NCBI GenBank assembly: GCA_963402885.1
Contig: OY727097.1
Span: 248,001 to 312,000, forward strand
Length of the DNA: 64,000 nucleotides
DNA from: Antedon bifida
Taxonomy: Eukaryota > Echinodermata > Crinoidea > Comatulida > Antedonidae
Direction: 5' to 3'
This document shows, piece after piece, positions 34,491 through 47,210 of this stretch. The notes under the pieces were generated by a model. It was not told where the DNA came from. It saw nothing but the letters and a program-made list of their open reading frames with translations, and did not search any database. The position numbers were made by a program, and so were the translations under genes. Each line of letters begins with the position of its first letter. Position 1 is the stretch's first letter.

Positions 34491-37400
34491 TTAGGTCTTC
34501 TGTGGACCAACAGCAGGAACACAAACAACAGGAGTTGAGATGGAACAGTACCACCGGGGTAAACCCTTACTGTTCCGAAAGATGAACTGGGTTCTTTAAA
34601 GTGCACCAGATGTGAAGACTTGTTCTACCACCAGAACTACGGTCGATGAGCCTTGAACTGCTCGGACACAAAACTTAAAACATATTAACATTAATATTGT
34701 AGTTTCAATAAAAACCAGTGTGTTTACCTTGGCACCAATACGTGAAAGATAGCGATTTCTAAGAGCAAATGCACTTCTTGGCCGAATAGGTGATGTAATA
34801 CTATGTGATGGTAGTTCTTTTTCAAGTCTTGTAAAAAAAAAAGGCAGTAAAATACACTATAACTTTTTCTTAAAATTCATTGTCTCTCAAACACATGAAA
34901 AATGAAGATTAGATTGATAAAATCAGACTTTAAACAGCCTATTTTGCAGTTTTAATAAAGTTATTCACTTCAATAGAAAAAAACACCAAACCAAACAGAT
35001 ATAATGATTTAACTTAAAAAAGAAAATTATTTTTATGCTGTCAAGCACTCTGGCTCGAAAATTGTCTTGCTTGTCACGCATATAAAACATAAAAAATATA
35101 ATAAAATGTGTAAAATACAAATAGTATGACACCAAGGGGTAAAATACAAAAGCAACAAATACACACATGGTAGTAGTAAAAAATATCATAAAAATGAGGA
35201 AAACAAAAACCAGTGATTGAACATTAATTATTATTATGATTTAAAATGTTAAATACTTACTCTCGTTTGGCAAGGCTTGCTTTTTGAACTTCTCGTTCTT
35301 TTGCAGACATATTTAGAAATCCTCCTTCCGATTGGTCGACTAAATATAAAATTAAACTGGCAATCAAGGAAGCTAAAAAAACAAAATTGTTTAGAATTTA
35401 CAAATGATTTACTTTTATGTAGGTATAAAACAAACAAAATAACGGCATGTAAAATTATAAATATAAGAATCATTGAAAAAACTAAAAGCGTTACGCCACT
35501 GGGTACTGCTTGGATAAATACATGACAACTTTTACTCATCATACTGTAGGTATTATGTTGTTAAAGCAGAGTGTCTTACCGCAAAGCATGACTGAGAAGA
35601 AGACCTCAAGAATAAGATAACCACTTTCATCTAGAATCTTCCCAGCAATCATTGGTACCACAGCAAGGCCTAGGTTTTGAATTGATTGCATGCTGCAATA
35701 CACAAAAATACAAAGTCCATTATGATAAGTAAAGCTCAGTCTACACTATCAAACTTTATGTGACAAAAAAATGTGATGTGCCCATATATGGACATGATGA
35801 TACTTGGGCATATGACTACCGTATTTGGGCACATCACACTTTTTTGTCAAACTAGTTTGATAGTGTAGACAGAGCTTTATATTGAAATACACATAATTCT
35901 GGATTTGACAACATTCTAAATGTCCAATTCAACATCATTATATGATTTTTTATTCAATATTTCACCCAGAGGCTCCTTACAAGGCACAGCCTTAGTCTCG
36001 AGGGGCCTCTGCAACATATAACAAATATGAGCTTAGCAATTATATGATTTAAAACTAGCAAACAGCTATTCAGGGGACAACAATTTATTGGGTCTTTTAA
36101 TAGAGGTTCTATTAGGTATCTGAATGACTCACAATCCATAGGATGTCCCCAACTGATGTTCAGGCATGATGTAAGCTACAATGGGCCACAGGGCACAAGC
36201 TAGTAAAGAATATGCAATACCCATTACACTCTGAAAAGGACAAAACAGTAATTATTAACAATGTTCATAATGTTTGCATTTCTGTAATATGAGAATTTGT
36301 TACAGAATGTACATTCTCACTCCTGAGGACGATCAAAGCATATTGATCGAAACGTCAAGAAACTCAACAGTTTTTTTCAGAACTAATACACATGGTGTAC
36401 CGCAAACTTTATATCAACAATCAGAATGTACAGTAATGTAAATGATTATACCTACCATTGTGACAAATGGATTGATGAATGTAAACGCTAACATAAAGTG
36501 GGCAACAATTGTAAGTACAACGCCTGACACAACCCAGAAAATGTTTCTACCGGTCTTATCAACAGCAACACCAAATACAGGAGATGCTCCAGCGGAGATG
36601 AAATATACCAAACTAAAAAAATTAATAAGTACAATTTGCTGTGAAGAATTTATTCATATTTTTTTTATAAATTTATATTCCGTATGTTTCTCTGTGGTTT
36701 AATTGTTTACGAATTAATAGACGCTTACTATATAACTTTACAATAAAATTTAATGACAAAAAACAAGAAGATCAACGTTTAATTGTTTACCATTTTTACT
36801 GTACTTTTATCCTCAATTTTATGCATTTTAATGTAAATATCTGTAAATCAGCATTGGCTACGATGACGATACGCAATAAAACATTTTTTTTAAATGTAAT
36901 GAAATATTTTACCGTTCTGTATTTGTACCATGGAATGGTAGGTATACTCTAAATGGTTGGTTTGTGTGGTGTGGTGCGAGAGGTATGACTGCAAGGCATG
37001 TATGTAATGATGTATAGCATTACACTCACCTATTTACTAAAAGGGCATCTGCTGCTGAAAAGTCCCACTTGTCCTCAAAAAATATACTAAAAATACAAAA
37101 AAATAAAATATATACACAAATATATAAGGAAATTCTTTGGCAATGAGAGTTGCTTTGCTAGAATCATACAGTATTTTAACCCTGGTATTGATAGCCAAGC
37201 ATACATACTACCAAGTTAAAACTCCACTATGTGTACTAAAATCTAATCTATGTGTACTTACACTCCAAGACCTATGAATGGGAACACAGCAACATAGTAT
37301 GTGACACATATTATGAATATAAGCCACAAGGTCAACGGGAAATCCTTGACATCACTCAATTTGATGACCTCTCCAGTTTCACCGGAATCTTTCTTAGTTA

Positions 37401-40400
37401 TGCGAGCAGCTCTTGCATCAAAGAACCACAAAGCTAAACCACATATCAATGACAGGATACAGAAACCAGCACCTAACGAACAAGATGGGAGATTAGGAAA
37501 TCAGTTAGAAAGGAACATTTCTTGTTGTTTATATTAAGCGCCTTGAGCACTTTGTGGATATGTGTGTTTTATAAATCTTATTATCTTATATCACTTACAG
37601 GATACAGAAAGCAGCACCTAATGAAAATAACAAGACTGGCGTGACGGACGATGGAATCAGTTAGAAAGGAAAGAGCAGTGACGAACCATAAACAAGGTTC
37701 ACACAAGTTATAATGTTAACGACTAAACAAATATACAGGGATTTCAAAATAGTAACAAAACATGCTGAAACGTAAGTTTTATTGGTTTACTATCAAAGAA
37801 CTACTTATATTATCATTTTGAAATTGCCTCACGCAGGATGAATAAAGAAATTGAATTGATGTCATATTTTTTGTGAATTATTGATATGTTTTAATAAAGT
37901 GTGATTACTGCATAAGTTCAACGAACTTACCGACCCACAGAGCAATCGCTAACTTCTTGTACTCAGGCAAAGCGTCTGATGTGGCATCATAAATCGGTTT
38001 CATAACATTCATGTTAACTGTACTACCCTGCAATCATTTCAAAATCAAATCAAATCTTTAAATTAATAAATTCAAATAAACATTTATTCAATTGTATCAA
38101 GAAATGTTAACACAAAAGTGAATCATAAAGCTTTGTCTACACTATCCAACTAGTTTGGGAAAAAAAGTGTGCCCAAATATGGTAGTGATGTGCCCAATTA
38201 ATAGTGTAGTGATATGGCATCATCATGTCCATATATGGGCACATAACATTTTTTTTTCACATAAAGTTTGATAGTGTAGACAGAGCTTTAGAGTCATTGT
38301 GAATGAAATAATTGAAAATGATTTGGTCAAGTGGTTTATTCAAGCAGGAGAACACTATATTGTAGTTTTTAAATTTAAAAATGAACTTACAACTCTTGAG
38401 AAACTAAGTTGAAGACCAAAGACCATGTTCAGTTCTTTGTTTTTAAACCAACTAACAGCATATGTGTTCTGAGCCACTGCTAAATTCTCCCCTCCAAGTC
38501 TGTTAATAAAACAAGTATCATTAGGATTTGGAATAATTAAAACCAATAGTCCAAGCTCCTAGGTCTTCTGAATTGTCCATCTTGGAAATTATTTTCTATG
38601 ATACGTATTGATAGTTATTGATTCTTCAGTTCACTTGAGGATATAATAACAATTGAATACTGTAAAATACTGTAATAACAATAAAATGGTAATAAAATTA
38701 TTAATGGGACAAATTACAATGACTTCCTTGTCAACAGTGTTGAATAGTATTAGTAAGTAGTACATATTGTAACCCTTTATATCTATTTATAAACTAAAGT
38801 TATGCCAATTATGCAACACTTTTGTGAAACTTGAAAATAATGACTATATTTGGTACAGTCTAACTAATCCACTCTCCATTTAAGTGCATGCATACTGACA
38901 TCCAGTCCGATGAAACAGTGTTTATGTGCCCTTTGAAGTGTACCGATTACCAAAATGAGGAATTTGGGCATTCAGATGATTACAGTATTTTAGGGTCTTT
39001 GTTCTGGGTCCTAGTGAGACAAGTTTTACTTCTATCTATTATGTAGGCCCATGATAATATATTTGGATTCATACTTATATACTTTATAACCGTATGTTTT
39101 ATTATCAAAATAAATGTTCAAGAACATGAATATTATAAACAAAGGCATGACAAGTAAAACAACACAATAATGGGTGTCATCAGGAATTGGATGCCGCCAT
39201 TTTAAATAAAATTCAAATCCGGTCATCTCTTGGAATTGATTATCTCTAGTTTTTACAGAGCGCCACAAGCCAAAATGTTTTGTTTGTTTTTCCACATATA
39301 TAACAGTAAGCCGAATCACTGTCAAAAACCCACACTTAACTTGAGAATGAACTCAGGCTGCATTACTGTGTGTGCCTACTTACCCAAAAACAAATCTTCC
39401 AATTTCCATAACGGTATAACTATTTAACGATGCACCAAGAGCAAAAATACACTTTAATAAAAAGAAAAGAAAATTTAAATATGTTTGAAGAGATGTAGTT
39501 AAACTGAACTTTGTTTACATCTTAATTTATACTGTAAATAACCACTACAAAAATGATCTTTAATTGAACAATAAATCAGTAAAATTAGTAATTTCATTTC
39601 ATTTATTTGAAAAAAAAAACAATAAAACAGGTCAGGAAAAACAACCTAGCGACCTAGGTTACTATGACTAAATGAGTAATTCTTTTATACAATATAAAAA
39701 TATATAAATTTTCAGACTTACTTGTCCTATAAGCACGAACATGCCAAAAACAATCGTACCAAATCTATAAAAAACAACTTTATGTTGAGTATTGAGTAAG
39801 TACCTATAAATTGTAACTTATACATTTATAGGTCCATGGTTTAAATATATTTGTGAGGGAGCACAAGTAGTCATAAATCTTAATTTAGAGTAGGAAACAT
39901 AGTTTTGTATATCATTATTATTATATAAGTTTGTTTGCTATACTTGAAAAATACAATTGGCTATGCTAATGAGAATGTTTCCTGGTGGTATATTGCGTCA
40001 TAGCAGATGTACCTGGGAACAATTGGGTGGGGCAGCAAGCATAGTATTTCTACATAAAGTTTATTAAGAAATTATAATTGCATTAATATTATTCAATTCA
40101 GCATTATTACACAAATGTTAACCAACCGGATTCCAAATACTCTGTCAATGAGAAATCCACCAAAAAAACACAATATGACATTTGGCCAGGAATACAGTGA
40201 ATACAGAAGCATGTATTGACTTGAATTCACTCCCATTGCCTGTAAATAAATGTTCAATAAAAACATTACAATAATTAAGTTTGTGTTGTTTTTTTTTTAT
40301 TTTGTGATTGATTATAAAATTGTTCTTATGTTTACATTATGTTATTATTATGTGTCATGAGGAGGGGGAGGGGGGGGGGCGACAGTGATGGACTTTTTTT

Positions 40401-40867
40401 TTTATTACTTACCGATTTTATTTCTGTTTGTAGAGCACCTGGGTTGTCATAGCAGAAATAGCTGCCTACAAAAATTTAATGAAAATATTATTTTATTTGG
40501 TTTGGACACAAAGCATTTAAGACTACCAAACATCATGTTTAATTTACATATAATTAATTATAAAATCTTTAAAATTAGGACACTATATAGGGCCGAGTGG
40601 CATTATATAGGCCTACTAATAGGTAGCTAGGCCTAGCCCTAGGTATAGCCTACACAACCTGCGGGAGAAAACATGAACAAACCGGGCGGGCTTACCGAAA
40701 CTCAGGAAGCATATCAAAATCAAAACGAGAAATCGGTGCAAAGTTTGCCTTGGATCACAAGCAGCAGTTGCTCCACAGCCTGTCAATTTAACATCGTCAT
40801 CATATTCATCTATTACTCTATCTGATCTGCCACTTAGTAGTGGTTTTGTTTCGTCAGATTCATTCAT
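34491..40867 (-). CDS. MFSD1: Major facilitator superfamily domain-containing protein 1 (MFSD1)
   Basis: MFSD1 is a lysosomal 12-helix transporter that exports dipeptides and is stabilised in vertebrates by GLMP. Fifteen minus-strand exons: 40867-40696, 40465-40413, 40239-40127, 39764-39722, 39451-39384, 38499-38391, 38027-37931, 37472-37262, 37086-37030, 36612-36456, 36230-36133, 35692-35580, 35372-35261, 34827-34728, 34499-34491. Total 1512 nt, 503 residues, in frame throughout. Matching blocks: SYFCYDNPGALQTEIK, YSWPNVILCFFGGFLIDRVF, GGENLAVAQNTYAVSWFK, TGEVIKLSDVKDFPLTLWLI, PVFGVAVDKTGRNIFWV, MPEHQLGTSYGFMQSIQNLG. The N-terminus has ETKPLL (residues 6-11), an ExxxLL lysosomal sorting signal placed as in vertebrates. 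The last exon (KT then TAA) is the least certain. Confidence 0.94.
34880..35030. mobile_element. MITE family B relic (MFSD1 intron)
   Basis: TGTCTCTCAAACACATGAAA and CAGTTTTAATAAAGTTATTC match the interior of the 10083-10436 element (TGTCCCCCAAAAACATGAAA, TAGTTTTAATAAAGTTAATC). Both TIRs are lost or strongly decayed. It lies between the MFSD1 exons at 34728-34827 and 35261-35372. Confidence 0.65.
35729..35880. mobile_element. MITE family A, copy 6 (MFSD1 intron)
   Basis: Both termini are intact (TAAAGCTCAGTCTACACTAT; ATAGTGTAGACAGAGCTTTA). The interior has GTGATGTGCCCATATATGG, CATGATGATACTTGGGCATA and a mirrored CACATCACACTTTTTTGTCA. Non-coding. Confidence 0.92.
36324..36357 (+). other. Hammerhead-like / retroelement-tail motif
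   Basis: CTGAGGACGATCAAAG then CATATTGATCGAAACGTC. CTGANGA and GAAAC match hammerhead ribozyme core words, and GATC/GATC pairs between them. The core-closing pair would be C with C, so the ribozyme fold is imperfect. Similar CCTGANGA...CGAAACGT tails occur at Penelope-like or LINE element ends. It lies in an MFSD1 intron, opposite to transcription. Confidence 0.35.
38126..38290. mobile_element. MITE family A, copy 7 (MFSD1 intron)
   Basis: Termini TAAAGCTTTGTCTACACTAT and GATAGTGTAGACAGAGCTTT. Long variant with two GCCCAAATATGGTAGTGATG-type blocks and GGCATCATCATGTCCATATA. Non-coding. Confidence 0.92.
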
Positions 40868-41118
40868 TATTGTTTAAAAAGTCTAGGCCCTACAATAACT
40901 GAATGAACTGTCGGGTCGCCTCGCGAACCAAAACAATAAACAATCTCGTGATCTTCTCGTGTTCGTATGAAGCGCCAATGAGGCATACACAATGATAAGA
41001 TAGAAATTTAAAATGACACACAGACCGTACCCATATTAAATACCGAGAATGTATCAAATTTAATTTTATTTTTAAAAAGGACATTTTTTTTATCATAATA
41101 TTTTGCAATTTAGGTATA

Positions 41119-41255
41119 TATCTGTCTACACTATAAAAAAAAAATGTGATGTGCCCAAATATGGTCGTGATATGCCCAAATATGACCACCACCATGTCCA
41201 TATTTGGGCACATCACATTTTTTTTTTGTCACATAAAGTTTGATAGTGTAGACAA
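41119..41255. mobile_element. MITE family A, copy 8 (MFSD1 upstream)
   Basis: The outermost bases are altered (ATATCTGTCTACACTAT at left; GATAGTGTAGACAACAAC at right). The interior has two GTGATGTGCCCAAATATGG-type blocks and GTCCATATTTGGGCACATCA. It lies about 250 bp upstream of the MFSD1 start codon. Confidence 0.85.
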
Positions 41256-41619
41256 CAACAACAGCAATTAAAAAACGTGTAACAACGATAATATTCCTGT
41301 ACCAGACACTTTCGCACCTTTGTGTTCAATGGTGTCCCCATCGCTTCAGGTCACAAAAACAGGTGTTTAAAATATTCATTTTACATCACAAAAATTGGAT
41401 AAACTATTGTTTTGAGAATTTATATTTATTAGCCACCGTTCAAAAGAAGTTCTAAAGATACATTTTATTAAATTATACTTTCCAAGTCTCTATAGTAGCT
41501 GTGCTGATTGTTTTTTATAGTATTTTCTCAAAAATGATTCCAGCTCATATATAATACATGCCAATCTTTTCTTAATACCAAAAATATCAAATTATTATAA
41601 ATGCTATAAGGCAATATTT

Positions 41620-41770
41620 TAAAACTCAACGCAAGAAGGACGTACACGCAATTTGACCAATAGCAAGCGACGGACTTCTGAACTGTCGCTTGTGATTTGA
41701 TCAAATTACTTGCGTTACGCGTACGACGTCATTGCGTTGCGTCACGTCCTAGGTGGGAACAAGCAAGCTA
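41620..41770. mobile_element. MITE family C, diverged copy 2
   Basis: CTCAACGCAAGAAGGACGTA at left and CGTCACGTCCTAGGTGGGAA at right, with TTTGACCAATAGCAAGCGAC and GTCGCTTGTGATTTGATCAA forming an internal inverted repeat. It shares words with the 24497, 47085 and 49448 copies. Confidence 0.55.
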
Positions 41771-41841
41771 TAAACACAGAGCAGCAATTTAAAATTAGGA
41801 TTCGCAGCTAGGCCAGCTATTTAATAAGTGAACAGAGTTCA

Positions 41842-42867
41842 TTATAACATCGATATAGTTTCGTTGCTGTTCGTTTGTTGTCTATGATGAACTCTTCTGG
41901 ACACAACTTGCTTCAAACTAGGTTTTCGCATTCCGATAGCAATTCTAAAATCATGATTTCTCAGAGAGAATATACAAGGGTTGATAACTGTGCCCACCAC
42001 ACAAAGAATGTTTGCGACAATTTGAAAAGTGGCACTATTGCTATCATATTGATACTCGTCACCTTGCATCGCTACTATTGTCAGACGTATTAAAGATGGA
42101 ATCCAAAAAATAATAAAAGTTAAAAGAATCATAGAGGTAGTGAATGTAGCTCTTAGTTCGGCTAGTTCTTTGAATTTGTTCACATACCCAGCTGCTAATC
42201 CACGGAACGAGGACCCCAGGTGTCTATCATGATCTTCGGCGTTAAATGCATTCGGTATTCCTCGATTTACTCTTACAGCGTGACGTTTTGCAATAATAAA
42301 TACCCGTATGTGAATTATAGCCGTAAATAACAGTAATATCCATTCACTTATGCAAATAAACGTAGGAGCAAACGAAAATGAATTATCCACGTATTTGTGC
42401 GATTGATATAAAAATCCGCATAGAAAAGATATGATCCACAGGATTGTCATTAAAGCTACAATACGTCGAAATGTTACAATGTAGGGGTACCGAAATGGGT
42501 ACGTCAACGCGTTGTACCGATCCCACGCAATCACTAATAGTTGAAGGTCTGAAAAGACTCCGTAGGAAAAGCAAAGACCAATTAGGTACGCGCGTAAAGT
42601 TTGATCAAATGAGCAGGTAATACTATCAATCAAAATAATAATTATGGTTATATCGAATAAAACTCCTGATATAGAAAAATGAATCAGAAAGTGGTTATGC
42701 ATACGTCTGCGGAGCTTGCGATGGCACACGAACGCAACTATGACCAGAAGGTTTATTATTGTTCCAAATATTGACAGAAGTAGTGTTAAATATAACGAAT
42801 AATGTCGCGCATGGCAATTGGTATCATTTGCAGACGTATTGGCCAGCATCCTGAATATCGTAAACAC
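41842..42867 (-). CDS. Orphan class A (rhodopsin-family) G-protein-coupled receptor
   Basis: A single uninterrupted exon encodes 341 residues, a typical length for an intronless class A GPCR. The extracellular N-terminus has two N-glycosylation sequons (NTS at 10, NDT at 14). TM1 carries Asn39 in GTIINLLVIV (N1.50). TM2 has Asp72 (D2.50). TM3 ends WDRYNAL with DRY at 116-118. TM4 has Trp144. TM6 has FWIP at 254-257 in place of CWxP. TM7 has NPCIF at 296-300 (NPxxY with Phe). A long loop 3 (about 191-240) is rich in charged residues. Position 3.25 is Arg92, so the canonical TM3-ECL2 disulfide cysteine is absent. The ligand cannot be inferred, and no subfamily was recognised. Met7 is an alternative start. 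Confidence 0.88.
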   Translation of the reverse strand: MFTIFRMLANTSANDTNCHARHYSLYLTLLLSIFGTIINLLVIVAFVCHRKLRRRMHNHFLIHFSISGVLFDITIIIILIDSITCSFDQTLRAYLIGLCFSYGVFSDLQLLVIAWDRYNALTYPFRYPYIVTFRRIVALMTILWIISFLCGFLYQSHKYVDNSFSFAPTFICISEWILLLFTAIIHIRVFIIAKRHAVRVNRGIPNAFNAEDHDRHLGSSFRGLAAGYVNKFKELAELRATFTTSMILLTFIIFWIPSLIRLTIVAMQGDEYQYDSNSATFQIVANILCVVGTVINPCIFSLRNHDFRIAIGMRKPSLKQVVSRRVHHRQQTNSNETISML

Positions 42868-43561
42868 TCACGTGACTCTTCCAGTAAAAACGCACGCTCA
42901 TTGACTGCGCCTTGAAAACGTTACGTGCAGCTTCCGTGCTGGACTGCAAAAATGCACACACTGCCTTGAAAAGGTACCGGTGATGCACGCTAAAACTATA
43001 AGTACAATGGGTTTGGTTTAGAAATTATAGACTTCAACCAGGAATGACTTATCCCTGCTTCAACTTATTCTTCGCCACTAACTCACTACCTCGTCGGACA
43101 ATATTATTGACATGCACTTAAATCTTGGTTTTCGTTTATGCGCAACAAATTAATCATTGTTGTCATTAGCGGTGGACTTTATTATAAATCATTCGTGTTC
43201 CGCGTCTTATGTTGAGTTCAAGTCTGGATTTTAATTCTGACGATTTCTTTACTGCATATTTATTCATAAATCTAGTTAACCATGTTATACTTGAACAGTC
43301 TTGATATAAGCCTATATCACACAAATATATTAGATTTAGTGTCCTCTTGAATTAAAGTAGGTCTAACAAGTGTCATCAGATGAAATGATCAACCTGTAAT
43401 TCAATTAAAATTAAATGTAATAAACAAAATAAAATTGTAACAAAATATTGAATTTGTAATGAAAATAAAAACAAATTAGGAATTAACTGGTGACAAGTTT
43501 TGAACATACTGTCTACGAACGAAACCAATATTTCTATATATAGCCAGTTGTATTTTATTAT

Positions 43562-43637
43562 ACAATCAGCTAGGGGGCCTAATCGACAATCAGCTAGGGG
43601 ATCTAATCAACAATCAGCTAGGGGGCTTAATCAACAC
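43562..43637 (+). repeat. ~26-bp tandem repeat, three copies
   Basis: Unit ACAATCAGCTAGGGGNNCTA plus ATC(A/G); three copies with single-base differences. Confidence 0.9.
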
Positions 43638-44167
43638 AAAATTAATGTCTTCCAAATGATGACACAATGTACCCTTATTCTGTGTTGAACTTTCGTAAGG
43701 TATACTTTTAAGTTTTCTTCTCTTTGTAAGTCATTTCAGTTTTAAGTTTCTTCGATTTCGAGTATAAACGAAGTTTTTGCAACGTAAACTTGTCACACAA
43801 ATCACACTTAAAACTTAATTTAAAACATTAAATTCAATTTATGACTGAAATGTTGTCACATGGTGACTATGTCGCATAAGTGACAACATTTAAAACATAT
43901 ACCCGGTTTACAAATTATAAAATGTTCACATTATTAGGCACACTCATAATTTGTTTATCCCGAGAAAGAAGTTAAATATTTCAATTCAAAACAACATTTA
44001 GTGCTTTAGACCTTTTGGACCGTCAGTACATTCTTTACGATACATTCACCATGACAAATCCAGCATTCCCGTGAGTCTGTCTATCGAATACCAGACTCAC
44101 CATAAGACAGGTATACAGACGAGTTCAATGAATTTGCTTATCGTCCTGCTTTCTGGGAATTCTAAAC

Positions 44168-44256
44168 CAAACGTCATAATGTTACCACTGAATGTTGTTA
44201 ATTTCAACCATACGTCATAATGTTACCACTGAATGTTGTTAATTACAACCATACGT
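44168..44256 (+). repeat. ~43-bp tandem duplication
   Basis: CGTCATAATGTTACCACTGA then ATGTTGTTAAT occurs twice, at 44172 and 44215, joined by CAACCATA. Confidence 0.95.
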
Positions 44257-46225
44257 GAATTGAGTGATAAATGCAAACCGAAATTTCGTCATCACATCTA
44301 TCTTTATTGTCATAAACCTCATTTAAGTATGGTCTAACAATAACAATTAATGACTATCGGCACGAATATTCCTTGTTATACCTTAGACCTATAGATAGGC
44401 TAATGTTAGCAATTAATGGTACGTCTATGCATGGTATAGGGCTAAAGTTATTGCTATTTTCCTTGCGAGAAGCGCATCTGATTTGAATGCATGAAAAATA
44501 ATATAAAGAGAAAATCATTCAAGTTTTTGGAGTCGGGTGCTGAGGCAATAGGTTATAAGACTCATTATTTTTATGTATTTCTTCCTTATACAGGAAATAG
44601 AATGAATTTGAACTAGCTGCCTAACATGGAGTGTCTGAAGTAGGCCTAAGCTAATTACAATAAAGGCATACTGGTAAATTACAATTTTATTCAAAAATTG
44701 TACAAACATTTGCAAAACCATACATTAAACAACTCTACGATCCACAATTAAGTTAATTTAATATAATCAAAGGGAGGTACGAAAGACACTTAATCACACA
44801 GACAAGATCAAACAACTTAATATTAGTTAATTAGAACATTGTTTCCGACGTGTGCTCGACATCTAATCAACTTGTAGGCTTACACTCTATAGTATACGTA
44901 CAACTATTAAATTAATCGTACGATACGTTCAGTTCCCAGAATGGAAGCCACTAATCGTTTTATGCAATATTGCATGCATACCTAGCAAACCTACCTGGAT
45001 AAACAGGCTAACACCATCATCCAGACTGGTAATTTCTCATGTGTCGGTTTGTTTAATGAGTTTGTATATTAAAATGATAAACTATCAACAAATACTCACT
45101 GATTATTATGACATAATAATACATTGTTTTACGTACCAGTACACTTGATCTTCTTGTGAGTGTCGTAATCCGCTTGCCATCCGTTTTAGGTTCAAAGTCT
45201 GTTTGGGGAATTCTGTTACAATCATGTGCAAGCAATGTGTTCAATAAACTCACAAACTGGTAGTACACAATAATAAAATCAGCCTCAGTCAAAACTAACC
45301 GTAAGGTCTTATCATCATTACAAGCGATTAACCAATCCCGATACCAGACATGCATACGTAGACATCTTTAATGGAAAGTTAATATTTATTTTGACGACCC
45401 ACCTGAGTGTAAACAACCAACAAACTACAACATACGCTTTTATATTATACTTTCCCAACTGTATGATGACGATTTTTCCCGGTAAGTAAATAAAAAAATG
45501 TCCAGAGTGCTAAGCCTTTTGTCATTTGGAACCATTCACCCATATAAACCATAAAGCACTCAACAACACAGCCTACAGTTTCAAATGAATAAACGTCAAG
45601 AGACCAAAAGTCACTGAACTCAATACATTTTCACGGTGAATGAACGACTTTTGGTTTCAAAGTATAAACTTGTTACCGCACATTCGACGGAACAACATCC
45701 TGCTGATCGGACAGTCGACGACATCTTTTTCTAACATTTAACAATCACACAATATGGAGGATTTAGTATCGACAACTATAAATACACGGAGAGTAACGAA
45801 GAGTTGAGATCGGGGTTGAGATACAATATGGACGCTTTACATAAACTTAGTAAAATGAGAAGTTTAATTAGCTGAAAATTGACCACTAAATCGATTCTTT
45901 ACATTTGACTGAATAACCTATGTACTCACGGATAGTATGACAATTGAAATCAAGAGAATGTATAGATATAATCAATTTAATCAATTTTAAACTGTATTTT
46001 TATCGTTTTATTGTTTTTGTATTTATGTATTTATGCCAATCAATCAATCACAAATAAGCCTACCAATCTAACTGCTGTGTACTTGGTAATAAATGTATTT
46101 CGCAAATAAACACAAGCCCAATAACAAACTAAGTACGTAGGGTTATTGTCAGTCGCGACGGAAATATAGCCAATCGTTTTGCAAATATTTTTTCTATTGA
46201 TTATTTGATTACTAAAGGTCATGTT

Positions 46226-46356
46226 GATATTGGGTGACATTTATTAAACTCCTTTTATTCGTCGAGGTAATATTGGGTGACATTTATTAAACTCCATTTA
46301 TTCGTCGAGGTAATATTGGATGACATTTATTAAACTCCATTTATTCGTCGAGGTAT
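46226..46356 (+). repeat. ~45-bp tandem repeat, three copies
   Basis: Units contain ATATTGGGTGACATTTATTA, AACTCC and TTTATTCGTCGAGGTA. Three head-to-tail copies with one or two substitutions. Confidence 0.95.
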
Positions 46357-47084
46357 GGAAAGAAAACACTTTGTTTAGTTTTGAAAAATAAATGGTAGGC
46401 CCACAACCACGATAAAATAAATCACGCATAAAATTCACTGGACTAATAAAGTCATTCAATTCGCATTATCTGCGGAATCAGTGATCGGAGGTGGTTGGAT
46501 TATCAGGTCTATTAACTCTATTGTTCTGAGCGACTTTCAGAGAAATAAATCTTAGAATCAAAGAAAAATATATTATGATGTTGAAAATTTCCTTTTTCTA
46601 AATTTTACTATTACATCCGTATGTATCTATAAATGTAGGCTTATATTGTTTTTTAAACAGTTTTTGGTAATGAAAATACACAGTCACGTCGCAGTAAATT
46701 TCACACACGTACAGTACTTTCAGTATAATAGTTTATTTCACTGGAGGGAGATAATCATGACAGTTTTTAATTAAAACCATAGTCAATGTACTTCCACAAT
46801 CCAACCTGTATCAGATGGTGCAAATTGATATTTTAGGATAATAGGTTGTTTTTGTGGAAGAAGATACTATTGCTAATTTCCTGGTGAAATGTTTACTCTT
46901 TTTGTTTATGGATGTACTATCAGAAATAAAGGAAATGAATAATCGAATGAATTAGGTTTCAAACATAGTAGTACGCCCTCAAAATAATGAAACTTATTTC
47001 TGCGGGCGGTGCACTGAAAAGTTTAATTCCAGGAAAACCTTTGAATTGTTTCATGTCGTCATTACTTATTTCAACTTCAGCTTG

Positions 47085-47210
47085 CTACACATAGAACGCA
47101 AGCGCATCGTAAATGATTTGACCAATCACAAGCGATTATTCGAACTTTTGTCAATTACTTGCCGTATTGCGCGTATTTCCTTTGTGCGTGTGTTCGCTAG
47201 GAGAGCTTAA
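47085..47210. mobile_element. MITE family C, diverged copy 3
   Basis: AGCTTGCTACACATAGAACG at left and TGTTCGCTAGGAGAGCTTA at right form a weak inverted repeat. The interior has TTTGACCAATCACAAGCG and TGCGCGTAT, shared with 49448-49600. Confidence 0.5.

Larger units (their letters stand above)
40868..41841. other. MFSD1 upstream region / gap before the GPCR
   Basis: No coding sequence was recognised. The MFSD1 promoter should lie just above 40867. A family A MITE (41119-41255) and a family C MITE relic (41620-41770) occupy much of the rest. 41771-41841 is the 3' flank of the GPCR. Confidence 0.55.

Noticed and set aside
45053-45355. 100-codon minus-strand ORF in the gene desert
   Set aside because: No domain or flanking exon signals were recognised; could be chance.
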